Shown piece by piece: positions 25,697-36,463 of a stretch of DNA of 64,000 bases. Origin of the DNA: an uncultured Clostridium sp. (GTDB lineage Bacteria > Bacillota > Clostridia > TANB77 > CAG-508); contig USGY01000003.1 in NCBI GenBank assembly GCA_900554365.1, positions 31,496 to 95,495 on the forward strand, read 5' to 3'. Under the pieces are notes generated by a model. That model saw nothing but the letters and a program-made list of their open reading frames with translations. It was not told the DNA's origin and made no database searches. Position 1 is the first letter of the stretch. Every line of letters begins with the position of its first letter. Made by a program: the position numbers and the translations under genes.

Positions 25697-28600
25697 TTGA
25701 AAGTATTAAAAATTAATGGAACACCATTAGATAAATTACAGCTGGAAACGCATTTACAAAAAATAGCGTCAAACCACATATTAATAACGAAATCGCAAAA
25801 AAACACATATCCTATTCCACATTTGGTAGAAAGTTTTAAAGTGATTCAAGAGGTTTATAATTTATTAAATGAACATTTAAAATTAGGAATAAGTATCCAT
25901 CCAGCAGGTGAATGGCTTTTAGACAATTTTTATATTATAGAAGAATGTGTTAAACAAGTACAAAAGAGTCTAACATTAGAAAAATATAAAAATTTTTTAG
26001 GTCTTGCAACTGGAGAATACAAAGGTTTTGCTAGAATTTATATATTAGCTGCAGAAATAGTAGCATATACGGATAATAAAATTGATAGAAAAGATTTAGA
26101 ACAATATTTAGCAAGTTATCAAACTAAAAAAACTCTTAGTATGGAAGAAATCTGGAATATAGGAATCTTTCTAGAAATTGCAATAATTGAAAATATAAAA
26201 AAAGTATGTGAAAAGATTTATATATCTCAAATAGAAAAATATAAAGCTGAAAGTATTGTTGAAAGATTAGTAGAAAATAAACCTAAACAAGAACAGAAAT
26301 ATAATATGAATTCAACTAAAAAAATAGAAAAAATTATATTTAATAATATGCAGTATTCATTTGTTGAATATATGTCATATATCTTAAAAAGGTATGGAAA
26401 AAAAGGATACAGTTATTTAAAGGCATTAGAGGAAATAGTAGAATTAACAGGAACAACAGTATCTGATGTGATAAAAAAAGAACATTTTGATATAGCAGTT
26501 AGTAAGGTATCAATAGGAAACAGTATTACAAGCATAAAAAAAATTCAAAGAATTAATTTCTTAGAAATATTCGAAAAAATAAATGGAGTAGAAGAATTAT
26601 TAAAACAAGATCCTAGTGGAATATATGAAAAAATGGATAATAAGACAAAAGAAAGTTATAGAAATAAAATTAAAGAGATTTCTAAAAAAACAAAAATTTC
26701 TGAAATATATATAGCAAAAAAATTATTAGAAATAGCAGGAAGATGCTTAGATTTAGAATCTAAAGAAGCTCATATTGGATATTATTTAATAGATAAAGGA
26801 ATAGATGAATTATATCAAGCATTGAATTTTAAAACAAAAAAAGCAGTTGGTTCCAAAAATAAAGCTAAAATATATATTACAACTGTTGTTGTATTAGACT
26901 TAATTATTTCTTGCTATTTTGGAATGTTGCTGAACAAAGGAATTAATAAAACTTGGATTTTTGCTTTAAGTACAATTTTATTATTTATACCATCATCAGA
27001 AATTGTAATACAATTAATATCATATATATCAAGTAAATTTGTAAAACCAAAATTGATACCTAAAATGGATTTTTCATCAGGTATACCAAAAAAAGAATCT
27101 ACAATGGTAGTTATTCCTACAATGCTAAAATCTAAAGAAAAAGTACAGGAATTAATGAAAAAGCTAGAAGTATTTTATTTAGCAAATAAATCTGAAAATC
27201 TATATTTTTGCTTATTAGGAGATTGTAGTCAAAGCAAAGTAAAAGAAGAAGCTTTTGATTCTGAAATTATTAGTGAGGGAGAAAAATTAACAGAAGAATT
27301 AAATAAAAAGTATAAAACAGAAGAGATACCAATTTTTAATTTCATATATAGAGAAAGAGAATGGAATAAAAGTGAAAAATCATACCTTGGTTGGGAAAGA
27401 AAAAGAGGTATGTTGATGCAGTTTAATGAATACTTATTGGGAAATTCTAAAAATATTTTTAAAGCAAATACATTAGAAAAATGTGAAAAAGAAAAGCTAA
27501 AAGAAATAAAATATATTATAACATTAGACGCAGATACAGATTTAGTATTAAATTCAGCTTTTGAATTAGTTGGTGCAATGTCACACATTTTAAATAAACC
27601 TGTTATAGTAGATAATAAAGTTGTTTATGGATATGGAATTATGCAACCACGAATAGGAATAAATTTAAATATTAGTTATTATAATCTATTTACTAAAATT
27701 TTTGCAGGTGATGGGGGAATAGATTGCTATACAAATGCAATTTCAGATATATATCAGGATAATTTTGAAGAAGGTATTTTTACTGGAAAAGGAATATATG
27801 ATTTAAAAGTATTTTCTAGAATTTTAAAAGATAAAATACCTGAAAACACAGTATTGAGTCATGATTTATTAGAAGGAAATTATTTAAGGTGTGGACTTGT
27901 TTCAGATATTATTCTTATGGATGGTTATCCAACCAAATATAATAGTTTTATGAATAGATTAGCCAGATGGATTCGAGGAGATTGGCAAATTACAAGATGG
28001 CTATTACCTAAATATGGATTGAATTTGATATCAAGATATAAAATATTAGATAATTTAAGAAGAAGTTTGTTAGAAATATCAGTAATTATAAGTATGCTAT
28101 TTATAGCCAGCATAAATAAATCTTATTTATGGATATTATTAGTTCCAATTACGCCATTTATTTTAGAATTTTTAAATATTTTTATATTTAGAAAAGAAGG
28201 AGAAGAGAAGCAAAAAAGTTTTACTCCTAAAATATCAGGAATAAAAGGAAGCTTTTTAAGAGGAATTTTAACATTAGGATGTTTACCTTATAAAGCTTAT
28301 ATATCATTAAAATCAATTTTAATAACACTATATAGAAAAAATATTTCACATAAACATTTATTAGAATGGACAACTTCTGAAGAAGCGGAAAAACAAGCAA
28401 AATCAGATTTGATATCATATCAAAAGCAAATGATTATAAATATTATTTTTGCTTTAGTATTTATTTTATATAGTATATATAAAAATCAAATATATGGAAT
28501 TATTTTTCCGATATTATGGATGATAACACCTATATTTATGTGGTTTATAAGCAAACCTAAAAATGAGTCAAAAGCTATTGATAAACTAAACAAAGAAGAA

Positions 28601-31600
28601 AGAGAATATGTAAAAGAAATAGGAAATAAAACATGGAATTTCTTTAAGACTTATTTAAATAAAGAAACTAATTATTTAATTCCAGACAATTATCAAGAAG
28701 ATAGAAGAGAAAAAGTAATATTAAGAACATCTTCAACAAATATAGGATTGTCATTAATAGCAGTAGTATCAGCATATGATTTAAAATATATAGATTTAGA
28801 AAATTGCTTAGATTTACTAGAAAATATGATTTATTCAATTATTGACTTACCAAAATGGAATGGACATTTATATAATTGGTATCAAATAAAAACAAAAGAA
28901 CCACTTATTCCACGATATATATCAACAGTAGATAGTGGAAATTTTGTGGGATATTTATATGTTATAAAAAGTTTTTTAACAGAGGCTATTTATAAAATTA
29001 CAGATGAAGAAAAAAATTTCAAAATACAAAGTTTAATAAAAGATGTAGAAAAATTAATAAATGAGACAGATTTTTCTGTTTTATATAATTATGAATTACA
29101 AATGTTTTCTATTGGATTTAATATAGAAGAAAATAAACTTACAGATTCATATTATGATTTGTTAGCGTCTGAGGCAAGACAGGCTAGTTTAGTTGCAATT
29201 GCTAAAAAAGATGTACCATCTAAACATTGGAATTATTTAAGTAGAACATTAACTATATTAGGACACTATAAAGGGCTTATATCTTGGTCAGGAACAGCTT
29301 TTGAATATTTAATGCCAGATATAAACATACCAAGATATGAAGGAAGTCTTTTAGATGAATCATGTAAATTTATGATAATGAGTCAAAGAAAATATGCTAA
29401 AGAATTAAATATACCATGGGGAATATCAGAAGCAGCTTTTAATGTTAAAGATTTAAAATCCAATTATCAATATAAAGCGTTTGGCATTCCATGGTTAGGA
29501 TTAAAAAGAGGGTTAGCTGATGAACTAGTAGTTTCAACTTATGGAGGAGTTTTAGCAATAAATGATGTTCCAAAAGAAGAAGTGGAAAATTTAAAGATAT
29601 TAGAAAAAGAAGGAATGTATGATAAATTTGGATTTTATGAGTCAATAGATTTTACTCCAGAAAGAGTAGAAAAAGGACAAAATTCAAGTGTTGTAAAAAC
29701 ATATATGGCACATCATCAAGCTTTAATTTTACTTTCTATAAATAATTTATTTAATAATAAGATTTTACAGAAAAGATTTATGGAAAATCCAGAAATCGAA
29801 GCAGTTAGTATTTTATTACAAGAAACTATGCCAGAAACATCAATAATAACAAAAGAGAAAAAAGAAAAGGTAGAAAAATTAAAATACAAAGATTATGAAA
29901 ATTATATAAAAACAACATATTCAAAAATAGATGAAAGAATAATAACTGGAAATGTTATTTCAAATGAAAATTATGTAATTGCAATGAATCAAAAAGGCGA
30001 GGGAATAAGTAAATATAAAGATATTTATATAAATAGATATAAATATACTGATGATTATTCTCAAGGAATATTTTTTGTTATGAAAAATATCAAAACAAAA
30101 CAATTATGGAGCTCTAATTATAATTTTAATAATAAAAAAGAGGAAAATTATCAAATTAGTTTTACACCTGATAAAATGGAACAAGAAATATTAAATGGAA
30201 ATATAAAAACAGTTATTAATACGACAGTTACTTCGAATGAGCCAGTTGAACTAAGACAAGTAACATTAGAAAATAGAGGAAATGATGAAGAAATAATAGA
30301 AATAACATCGTATTTTGAACCAGTATTGTCTAAAAAAGAACAAGAATATGCACATCCAGCATTTAATAAATTATTTTTAGTTACTAATTATGATGACGAT
30401 ACTAATAGTTTAATAATAAAAAGAAAAAAACGAGAGCAAAATTCACAAGATATGTATGCATTTGTAAACTTATCCACAAATGGTGAAACAGTTGGGGATT
30501 TAGAGTATGAAATAAATGAAAGTAAGTTTACAGGAAGAGGAAATATTAATATTCCTAATATGATAGCAAACTCAATACCATTTTCTAAGAAAATAGGACT
30601 TGTAACTGAGCCGATTATTGCAATGAAAAGAACCATAAAAATAAAGCCACAGGAAAAAGTTGATGTCAATTTTATTATAAGTGTAGAAGAAAATTGTCAA
30701 ATAGCAAAAGAAAATTTAATAAAATATAAATCATTTGAAAATGTTAAAATGGCATTTGAATTATCAAAAGCAAGAGTAGAGGCAGAAAGTAGATATTTAA
30801 GAATAAAAGGAAAAGAAATAGCATTATATCAAAAAATATTGTCATATATAGTTTTTGAAAATCAAGTTAAAAGCACAAGAATAAAAAAAATAAATTTAGC
30901 ACAATATAATCAATCAGAATTGTGGAAATATGGAATATCAGGAGATTTACCAATAATATTAGTAAAAATAAAAGATGTAAATGACAGTTATGTTATAAAA
31001 CAAGTATTAAAAGCATATGAATTCTTTAAAACAAAAAATATCCAAATAGAATTAGTTATTTTAGATGAAGAAAAACATAGTTATGATAACTATGTAAAAG
31101 AAGAGATAGAAAGTGCAATATTAAATCAGCATATGGCATATTTAAAAAATCGAAAAGGAGGAATATTTAGTTTAGTTAAAAGTGAAATAGACAAAAAAGA
31201 TATCTCTCTATTAGAATTATTAGCAATAATCATAGTTGATAGTAGTAAAGGCGGCTTAGAAAATAATATAAAAGACATAGAAGAAGATTATTTAGAAAAA
31301 AATAAAGTTCAAGAAACAGAAGTCTTTCCAACATCTTTTATAGAAGAAAATGATGAAGATATTGATGTATTATCAGATTCAGAAAATTTAAAATACTGTA
31401 ATGAATATGGAGGATTTTCTAATGATGGAAAAGAATATCTAATAAGAGTAAATAAAAATAATAGATTACCAACTGTTTGGGCACATATATTATCTAATGA
31501 AAAATTTGGAACAGTAATAACAGAAAACATGGGAGGATATACATGGTATAAAAACAGTAGACTTAATCGTGTAACTAGCTGGGAAAATGAACCTAATTAT

Positions 31601-33778
31601 GATATTCCATCAGAAATAATATATTTAGTTGATAAAGAAAGCGGAAAAGCCTGGTCTTTAGGACTAAATCCTATGCCAGATGATAGAAACTATAATGTTG
31701 TATATGGATTTGGATATGCTAAATATATCCATAAAAGTAATGGAATAGAACAAGAGATGGAAGTATTTGTACCAGAAGAAGATAGTTGTAAAATAAGTAT
31801 ATTGAACTTGAAAAATGTAACTCCTAACAAGAAAAAAATTAAATTATATTATTATACAAAACAAGTATTAGGTGAAGACGAGATAAAAACTAATGGATAT
31901 ATTAACACTTCATTTGATAAAAATAATAATTTTATATATGCTAAGAGCATATATAAAACAGATGAACAAAACTATTTTTCATATATATCTTGTAACGAAA
32001 AAATAAAATCCTATACTGGAGATAAAAAATCTTTTATAGGTGATGGAGATATTGGAAAGCCCGAGTCAATAAAGAAAACTAAACTAAATGATGATAGTGG
32101 ACTTGGAAAAGATAGTTGTATGGCAATGGAAATAGAAATAGAATTAGAAAGTTATGCTAATAAGGACATAATATTTATGCTGGGAGCAGAAGTGAATTTA
32201 ATAGATGGAAAAAACACAGCATATAAATATAGTAAAATTTCTAATTGTAAACAAGAATTAAACAAGGTAAAAAATAAATGGAAGGAACTTCTAGGAAGAC
32301 TTCAAGTCTATACACCACTTGAGTCATTAAATATTTTATTAAATGGTTGGGTAGGATATCAAACCATATCAAGTAGATTATATGCAAGAAGCGGATATTA
32401 CCAATCTGGGGGTGCATATGGATTTAGAGACCAATTGCAAGATACACTAGGTATAAAATATTTAGATACAAATATAATGAAAAATCAAATAATAAAGCAT
32501 AGTAGACATCAATTTATAGAAGGTGACGTTGAACATTGGTGGCATGAAGAAACCGGAAGAGGAATAAGAACAAGGTTTTCAGATGATTTATTATGGCTAG
32601 TATATTTAACTATTGAATATATAAAATTTACAGGAGATAAAAGTATATTAAATATAGAAACACCATATTTAGAAGGAAAATTATTAGAAAATAATCAAGA
32701 TGAAAGATATGATAAATATGAAACAAGCAAAATTGAAGGAACAATATATGAACATTGTATAAAGTCAATAGAGAAAGGTTTAAATTTTGGAGAAAATGGC
32801 TTGCCAAAAATAGGATCAGGAGATTGGAATGATAGTTTTAGTACAGTAGGAAACAAAGGAAAAGGAGAAAGCATATGGGTAGGATTTTTCTTGTACACAA
32901 TTTTAGAGCAGTTTATACCAATATGTATAGAAAGAAATGATGAAATTTTAGCACAAAAATATGAGGAAATAAAGCAAAATTTAAAAAAGGCATTAAATAC
33001 AAATGGATGGGATGGAAGATGGTATAAAAGAGCTTATATGGATGATGGCAATATTTTGGGAAGCATGCAAAATGATGAATGTAGAATAGACAGTATTGCA
33101 CAAAGTTGGAGTGTAATTTCAAATGCAGGAGATAATGATAAAAAATATATAGCAATGGAAAGTTTAGAAAATCATTTAGTTGACAGAGAAAATGGAATAA
33201 TAAAATTGTTAGATCCACCTTTTGAAAAAGGAAAATTAGAACCAGGATATATAAAATCATATTTACCAGGGGTAAGAGAAAATGGTGGTCAATATACACA
33301 TGCAGCGGTTTGGGTAATAATTGCAGAAAGTTTATTAGGCTTTGGAAATAAAGCGCTAGAGCTTTATAGAATGATAAATCCAATAGAGCATACAAGAACA
33401 AAAGAAGCATGTAATAAATATAAAGTTGAACCATATGTTATACCTGCTGATATTTATGGAGCTGGGAATCTAATTGGAAGAGGAGGATGGACATGGTATA
33501 CAGGTTCAAGTAGTTGGTATTATGAGGCAGGAATTAAATATATATTAGGTCTTATAATAGAAGAAGGATATATGAAATTTAATCCGTGTATTCCAAAAGA
33601 TTGGAAAAATTATAAAATTCAATATAAGTGGAAAGAAAGTGTTTATAATATTGAAGTAAAAAATCTAACGGGAAAAGAAAAGGAAGTAAATAAAATTATT
33701 TTAGATGGAAATATAGTAGAAAATAAAATAAAGCTAGATGGAAGCAGAAAAATTTATAATATAGAAGTAATAATGTAA
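25697..33778 (+). CDS. Giant GT84/GH94 cyclic beta-glucan synthase-like protein
   Basis: About 2693 residues, resembling cyclic beta-1,2-glucan synthase (NdvB/ChvB). An N-terminal cytosolic region is followed by a membrane segment near 391-445, then a GT84 glycosyltransferase core (VVIPTMLKSKE near 468; TLDADTDL near 609; GDGGIDCY near 671; HDLLEGNYL near 722; RWIRGDWQITRW near 757). Further helices lie near 793-830 and 913-950. A glycoamylase-like domain follows (RTSSTNIGLSL near 1010; YMAHHQALI near 1336), then a C-terminal GH94 module (GGYTWYKNSRLNR near 1950; catalytic GSGDWNDSF near 2373; GGWTWYTGSSSWYYEAG near 2595). The start is probably TTG 25697, 10 bases after GGAG; the ATG at 25661 lacks one. 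Likely makes or trims a surface glucan; linkage unproven. Confidence 0.88.
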   Translation: MKVLKINGTPLDKLQLETHLQKIASNHILITKSQKNTYPIPHLVESFKVIQEVYNLLNEHLKLGISIHPAGEWLLDNFYIIEECVKQVQKSLTLEKYKNFLGLATGEYKGFARIYILAAEIVAYTDNKIDRKDLEQYLASYQTKKTLSMEEIWNIGIFLEIAIIENIKKVCEKIYISQIEKYKAESIVERLVENKPKQEQKYNMNSTKKIEKIIFNNMQYSFVEYMSYILKRYGKKGYSYLKALEEIVELTGTTVSDVIKKEHFDIAVSKVSIGNSITSIKKIQRINFLEIFEKINGVEELLKQDPSGIYEKMDNKTKESYRNKIKEISKKTKISEIYIAKKLLEIAGRCLDLESKEAHIGYYLIDKGIDELYQALNFKTKKAVGSKNKAKIYITTVVVLDLIISCYFGMLLNKGINKTWIFALSTILLFIPSSEIVIQLISYISSKFVKPKLIPKMDFSSGIPKKESTMVVIPTMLKSKEKVQELMKKLEVFYLANKSENLYFCLLGDCSQSKVKEEAFDSEIISEGEKLTEELNKKYKTEEIPIFNFIYREREWNKSEKSYLGWERKRGMLMQFNEYLLGNSKNIFKANTLEKCEKEKLKEIKYIITLDADTDLVLNSAFELVGAMSHILNKPVIVDNKVVYGYGIMQPRIGINLNISYYNLFTKIFAGDGGIDCYTNAISDIYQDNFEEGIFTGKGIYDLKVFSRILKDKIPENTVLSHDLLEGNYLRCGLVSDIILMDGYPTKYNSFMNRLARWIRGDWQITRWLLPKYGLNLISRYKILDNLRRSLLEISVIISMLFIASINKSYLWILLVPITPFILEFLNIFIFRKEGEEKQKSFTPKISGIKGSFLRGILTLGCLPYKAYISLKSILITLYRKNISHKHLLEWTTSEEAEKQAKSDLISYQKQMIINIIFALVFILYSIYKNQIYGIIFPILWMITPIFMWFISKPKNESKAIDKLNKEEREYVKEIGNKTWNFFKTYLNKETNYLIPDNYQEDRREKVILRTSSTNIGLSLIAVVSAYDLKYIDLENCLDLLENMIYSIIDLPKWNGHLYNWYQIKTKEPLIPRYISTVDSGNFVGYLYVIKSFLTEAIYKITDEEKNFKIQSLIKDVEKLINETDFSVLYNYELQMFSIGFNIEENKLTDSYYDLLASEARQASLVAIAKKDVPSKHWNYLSRTLTILGHYKGLISWSGTAFEYLMPDINIPRYEGSLLDESCKFMIMSQRKYAKELNIPWGISEAAFNVKDLKSNYQYKAFGIPWLGLKRGLADELVVSTYGGVLAINDVPKEEVENLKILEKEGMYDKFGFYESIDFTPERVEKGQNSSVVKTYMAHHQALILLSINNLFNNKILQKRFMENPEIEAVSILLQETMPETSIITKEKKEKVEKLKYKDYENYIKTTYSKIDERIITGNVISNENYVIAMNQKGEGISKYKDIYINRYKYTDDYSQGIFFVMKNIKTKQLWSSNYNFNNKKEENYQISFTPDKMEQEILNGNIKTVINTTVTSNEPVELRQVTLENRGNDEEIIEITSYFEPVLSKKEQEYAHPAFNKLFLVTNYDDDTNSLIIKRKKREQNSQDMYAFVNLSTNGETVGDLEYEINESKFTGRGNINIPNMIANSIPFSKKIGLVTEPIIAMKRTIKIKPQEKVDVNFIISVEENCQIAKENLIKYKSFENVKMAFELSKARVEAESRYLRIKGKEIALYQKILSYIVFENQVKSTRIKKINLAQYNQSELWKYGISGDLPIILVKIKDVNDSYVIKQVLKAYEFFKTKNIQIELVILDEEKHSYDNYVKEEIESAILNQHMAYLKNRKGGIFSLVKSEIDKKDISLLELLAIIIVDSSKGGLENNIKDIEEDYLEKNKVQETEVFPTSFIEENDEDIDVLSDSENLKYCNEYGGFSNDGKEYLIRVNKNNRLPTVWAHILSNEKFGTVITENMGGYTWYKNSRLNRVTSWENEPNYDIPSEIIYLVDKESGKAWSLGLNPMPDDRNYNVVYGFGYAKYIHKSNGIEQEMEVFVPEEDSCKISILNLKNVTPNKKKIKLYYYTKQVLGEDEIKTNGYINTSFDKNNNFIYAKSIYKTDEQNYFSYISCNEKIKSYTGDKKSFIGDGDIGKPESIKKTKLNDDSGLGKDSCMAMEIEIELESYANKDIIFMLGAEVNLIDGKNTAYKYSKISNCKQELNKVKNKWKELLGRLQVYTPLESLNILLNGWVGYQTISSRLYARSGYYQSGGAYGFRDQLQDTLGIKYLDTNIMKNQIIKHSRHQFIEGDVEHWWHEETGRGIRTRFSDDLLWLVYLTIEYIKFTGDKSILNIETPYLEGKLLENNQDERYDKYETSKIEGTIYEHCIKSIEKGLNFGENGLPKIGSGDWNDSFSTVGNKGKGESIWVGFFLYTILEQFIPICIERNDEILAQKYEEIKQNLKKALNTNGWDGRWYKRAYMDDGNILGSMQNDECRIDSIAQSWSVISNAGDNDKKYIAMESLENHLVDRENGIIKLLDPPFEKGKLEPGYIKSYLPGVRENGGQYTHAAVWVIIAESLLGFGNKALELYRMINPIEHTRTKEACNKYKVEPYVIPADIYGAGNLIGRGGWTWYTGSSSWYYEAGIKYILGLIIEEGYMKFNPCIPKDWKNYKIQYKWKESVYNIEVKNLTGKEKEVNKIILDGNIVENKIKLDGSRKIYNIEVIM

Positions 33779-33806
33779 TAAAGAGGCTATTTATAGCCTC
33801 TTTTAT
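33778..33806 (+). terminator. Intrinsic terminator
   Basis: AAAGAGGCTA/TAGCCTCTTT pair around a short loop, followed by T-rich sequence. Confidence 0.85.
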
Positions 33807-33835
33807 AAATACCAAAAATTTGTTTTGTAAATGTA

Positions 33836-33864
33836 TTGACTTTTAATTTTAAAATGGATATAAT
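33836..33864 (+). promoter_or_regulatory. Promoter of HD-ruvA-rarA unit
   Basis: TTGACT (33836-33841), 17-base spacer, TATAAT (33859-33864). Confidence 0.8.
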
Positions 33865-33900
33865 GAGTCAAGTTAATAATAGATAAATTAGAGGTGGAAT

Positions 33901-34455
33901 ATGAAAGAAGAATTTTTAAATTTATTAAGACAGACAAAAAGAGAAGGAATAGAAGATTTAATACATTTTTTAGAAAATTCAGACTTTTTTACAGCACCAG
34001 CAAGTACAAGATTTCATGGGAATTTTGAAGGTGGACTTGCTAAACATAGTATGAAAGTATATGAAATATTAAAACATAAAGTTGAAAACTGTGTAATGGA
34101 CATAAATATACCAGAAGAAAGTATAATATTAATTGCCTTATTACATGATATATGCAAAACTAATTTTTATAAAATAGATTACAGAAATGCAAAAAATGAA
34201 TTAGGAGTATGGGAAAAAGTACCATACTATACAGTAGATGATACTATACCATATGGACATGGAGAAAAATCAGTAATGATGATAACAGAATATATAAAAT
34301 TAACTCCAGAAGAAAAATATGCAATTCGTTGGCATATGGGATATACAGAACCAAAAGAAAATTATAATGCAATAGGTGCAAGTTTTAAAAAATATCCAAT
34401 TGCATTATTAACACATGAAGCAGATTTAGAGGCAACATATTTTTATAATACATAA
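33901..34455 (+). CDS. HD-domain hydrolase
   Basis: 184-residue cytosolic protein of the HD superfamily. FEGGLAKHSMKVYE supplies the first His, LLHDICKTNFY the HD pair, then GHGEKSV, IRWHMGY and LLTHEADLEATY, the last Asp. This order resembles HD nucleic-acid or nucleotide phosphohydrolases often linked to OB-fold RNases (YhaM-like), though no OB domain is present. Co-transcribed with ruvA 18 bases downstream. Confidence 0.82.
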   Translation: MKEEFLNLLRQTKREGIEDLIHFLENSDFFTAPASTRFHGNFEGGLAKHSMKVYEILKHKVENCVMDINIPEESIILIALLHDICKTNFYKIDYRNAKNELGVWEKVPYYTVDDTIPYGHGEKSVMMITEYIKLTPEEKYAIRWHMGYTEPKENYNAIGASFKKYPIALLTHEADLEATYFYNT

Positions 34456-34473
34456 GTAAAAAGAGAGGATAAG

Positions 34474-35109
34474 ATGTTAGCATATATAAAAGGAACATTA
34501 GAAATGAAAATGACAGATTATGTTGTAATTGATGTTGGAGGACTAGGTTACAAGGTATTTATGTCAGAAAACGGAATAGAAAGTTTAGGAAATATTGGTG
34601 ATAAAGTAAAAGTTCATACATTTTATAGAGTTAGAGAAGATGATATAAGTATATTTGGATTCAATACTTTAGAAGAATTAAAAATGTTTGAATTATTATT
34701 AGGAGTAAGTGGAATAGGTGCAAAAACAGCATTAGCAATGTTAGCAATTTGTGAACCATCAGAATTCGCATTAGCAATAGTTTCAGAAGATGTAAAAACA
34801 CTAACTCAAATACCAGGAATAGGACCAAAATCAGCTAAAAGAATAATATTAGAATTAAAAGATAAAATAAAAGTACAGCAAGAAGCTGATGCAATTAAAA
34901 ATCAAATAGAAAAAGAAGAAAAAACTAAAACCAAAATGCAAAAAATAATAGAAGATCAAGGTAAAGTAAAAGAAGCAGTAGAAGCACTACAAGTTTTAGG
35001 ATATTATAAAAGAGATATAGAAAAAATATTTGAAAAAATAAATATAAGTGAAATGTCAACAGAAGATTTAATAAAAAACGGATTAAAATTATTAGGAAAT
35101 TCACAATAA
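34474..35109 (+). CDS. ruvA: Holliday junction DNA helicase subunit RuvA
   Basis: RuvA binds four-way junctions and loads RuvB. The 211-residue protein has the N-terminal OB domain (LAYIKGTLEMKMTDYVVIDVGGLGYKVF), two helix-hairpin-helix motifs (GVSGIGAKTALAML and QIPGIGPKSAKRIILEL), a charged linker (KNQIEKEEKTKTKMQK) and the C-terminal RuvB-binding domain. The usual neighbour ruvB is absent; rarA follows at 13 bases. Confidence 0.96.
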   Translation: MLAYIKGTLEMKMTDYVVIDVGGLGYKVFMSENGIESLGNIGDKVKVHTFYRVREDDISIFGFNTLEELKMFELLLGVSGIGAKTALAMLAICEPSEFALAIVSEDVKTLTQIPGIGPKSAKRIILELKDKIKVQQEADAIKNQIEKEEKTKTKMQKIIEDQGKVKEAVEALQVLGYYKRDIEKIFEKINISEMSTEDLIKNGLKLLGNSQ

Positions 35110-35122
35110 AAGGAGGCATAAA

Positions 35123-36416
35123 ATGAGTACAAATGAGCCATTAGCATTTAGAATGAGACCTCGTACTTTAGAAGAATATGTAGGACAAGAACATGTACTT
35201 GCCAAAGATAAAATATTATATAGAACAATAAAAGCAGATAGATTATCAAGTATTATTTTATTTGGTCCTCCAGGATGTGGAAAAACATCACTTGCAAGAG
35301 TAATAAGTGAAACAACAAAATATAAATTTTATAAAATAAATGCGGTAACAGCAGGTGTAGCTGATATAAAACGAGTTATAGAAGAAACACAAAATTTTAT
35401 GATGAATCCTGCAGGAAAAAGTATATTATTTATAGATGAAATACATAGATTTAATAAATTACAACAAGATGCATTATTACCATATGTAGAAAATGGAACA
35501 ATCATTTTAATAGGAGCAACAACAGAAAATCCATATTTTGAAGTAAACAAAGCTTTAATATCAAGGTCAATGGTAATAAAATTAAATCCTTTAACAGAAG
35601 AAAATATATATCAAATATTAAAAAATGCTTTAATAAAAAAAGAAGGATTACGGAGAATATAAAATAGAAATAAGTGATGAAACCTTAAAGAAATTAGCCA
35701 TAATAAGCAATGGCGATGTAAGAACAGCACTAAATGGATTAGAAATTGCAACACTTACAACAGCTATGAGTGAAGATGGCTATATTCATTTAACAGATGA
35801 AATTCTTAAAAATAGTGTTCAAAGTAAAAAAGCCGTATTTGATAAAAATGGAGAAGTTCATTATGATAACATTAGTGCTTTAATAAAATCTATGAGAGGA
35901 TCAGATCCAGATGCTGCAATATTTTATTTAGCACGTGCATTAGATGGTGGAGAAGATCCAATGTTTTTAGCAAGAAGAATTGTAATTTGTGCTTCAGAAG
36001 ATGTTGGAATGGCCAATCCAAATGCTTTGGTTGTAGCAAATAGTGCTATGCAAGCAGTACATGTTATAGGTATGCCAGAAGCTAGAATTTTGCTTGCAGA
36101 AGCAGCTGTATATGTTGCAACATCTCCAAAATCAAATGCATCATATCTTGCAATAAATAAAGCGTTAGAAGATGTAAAAAATGGATATACTGGAGAAATT
36201 CCAATGCATATTAGAAATGCACCAATAGAAAAAATGAAAGCATTAGGATATAAAGAAGGATACAAATATCCACATGACTATCCAAATCATTATACAGAAC
36301 AGCAATACTTACCAGATGAGATAATTGGAACTAAATATTATATTCCTGATGAAAATGTTCCTAAAGTAAAAAATAAATTAAATACAGAATTTAATGAAAG
36401 TTTAATAAAAAAATAA
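35123..36416 (+). CDS. rarA: Replication-associated recombination protein A, requires +1 frameshift at CGG 35651
   Basis: RarA/MgsA is a clamp-loader-like AAA+ ATPase acting at stalled forks. Codons 1-176 cover the N-terminal FRMRPRTLEEYVGQEH, Walker A FGPPGCGKTS (near residue 47), IDEIHRFNK and the ATTENPYFEVNKALISR block. The zero frame then meets CGG at 35651-35653 and stops 3 codons later. Dropping the C resumes as GEYKIEISDETLKKLA and reads on through NGDVRTALNGLEIA (sensor 2) and SMRGSDPDAAIFYLARAL to 36416, about 430 residues in all, the normal length. The second part has no ribosome-binding site upstream. Same signature as cwlD and sigE. Confidence 0.9.
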
Positions 36417-36425
36417 AAAATGGAG

Positions 36426-36450
36426 AACCTACTATAAAGTAGGTTTTTTA
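36426..36450 (+). terminator. Terminator of ruvA-rarA
   Basis: AACCTAC/GTAGGTT 7-bp stem, 6-base loop, then TTTTT. Confidence 0.85.
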
Positions 36451-36463
36451 TGTTTTAAAAGAA

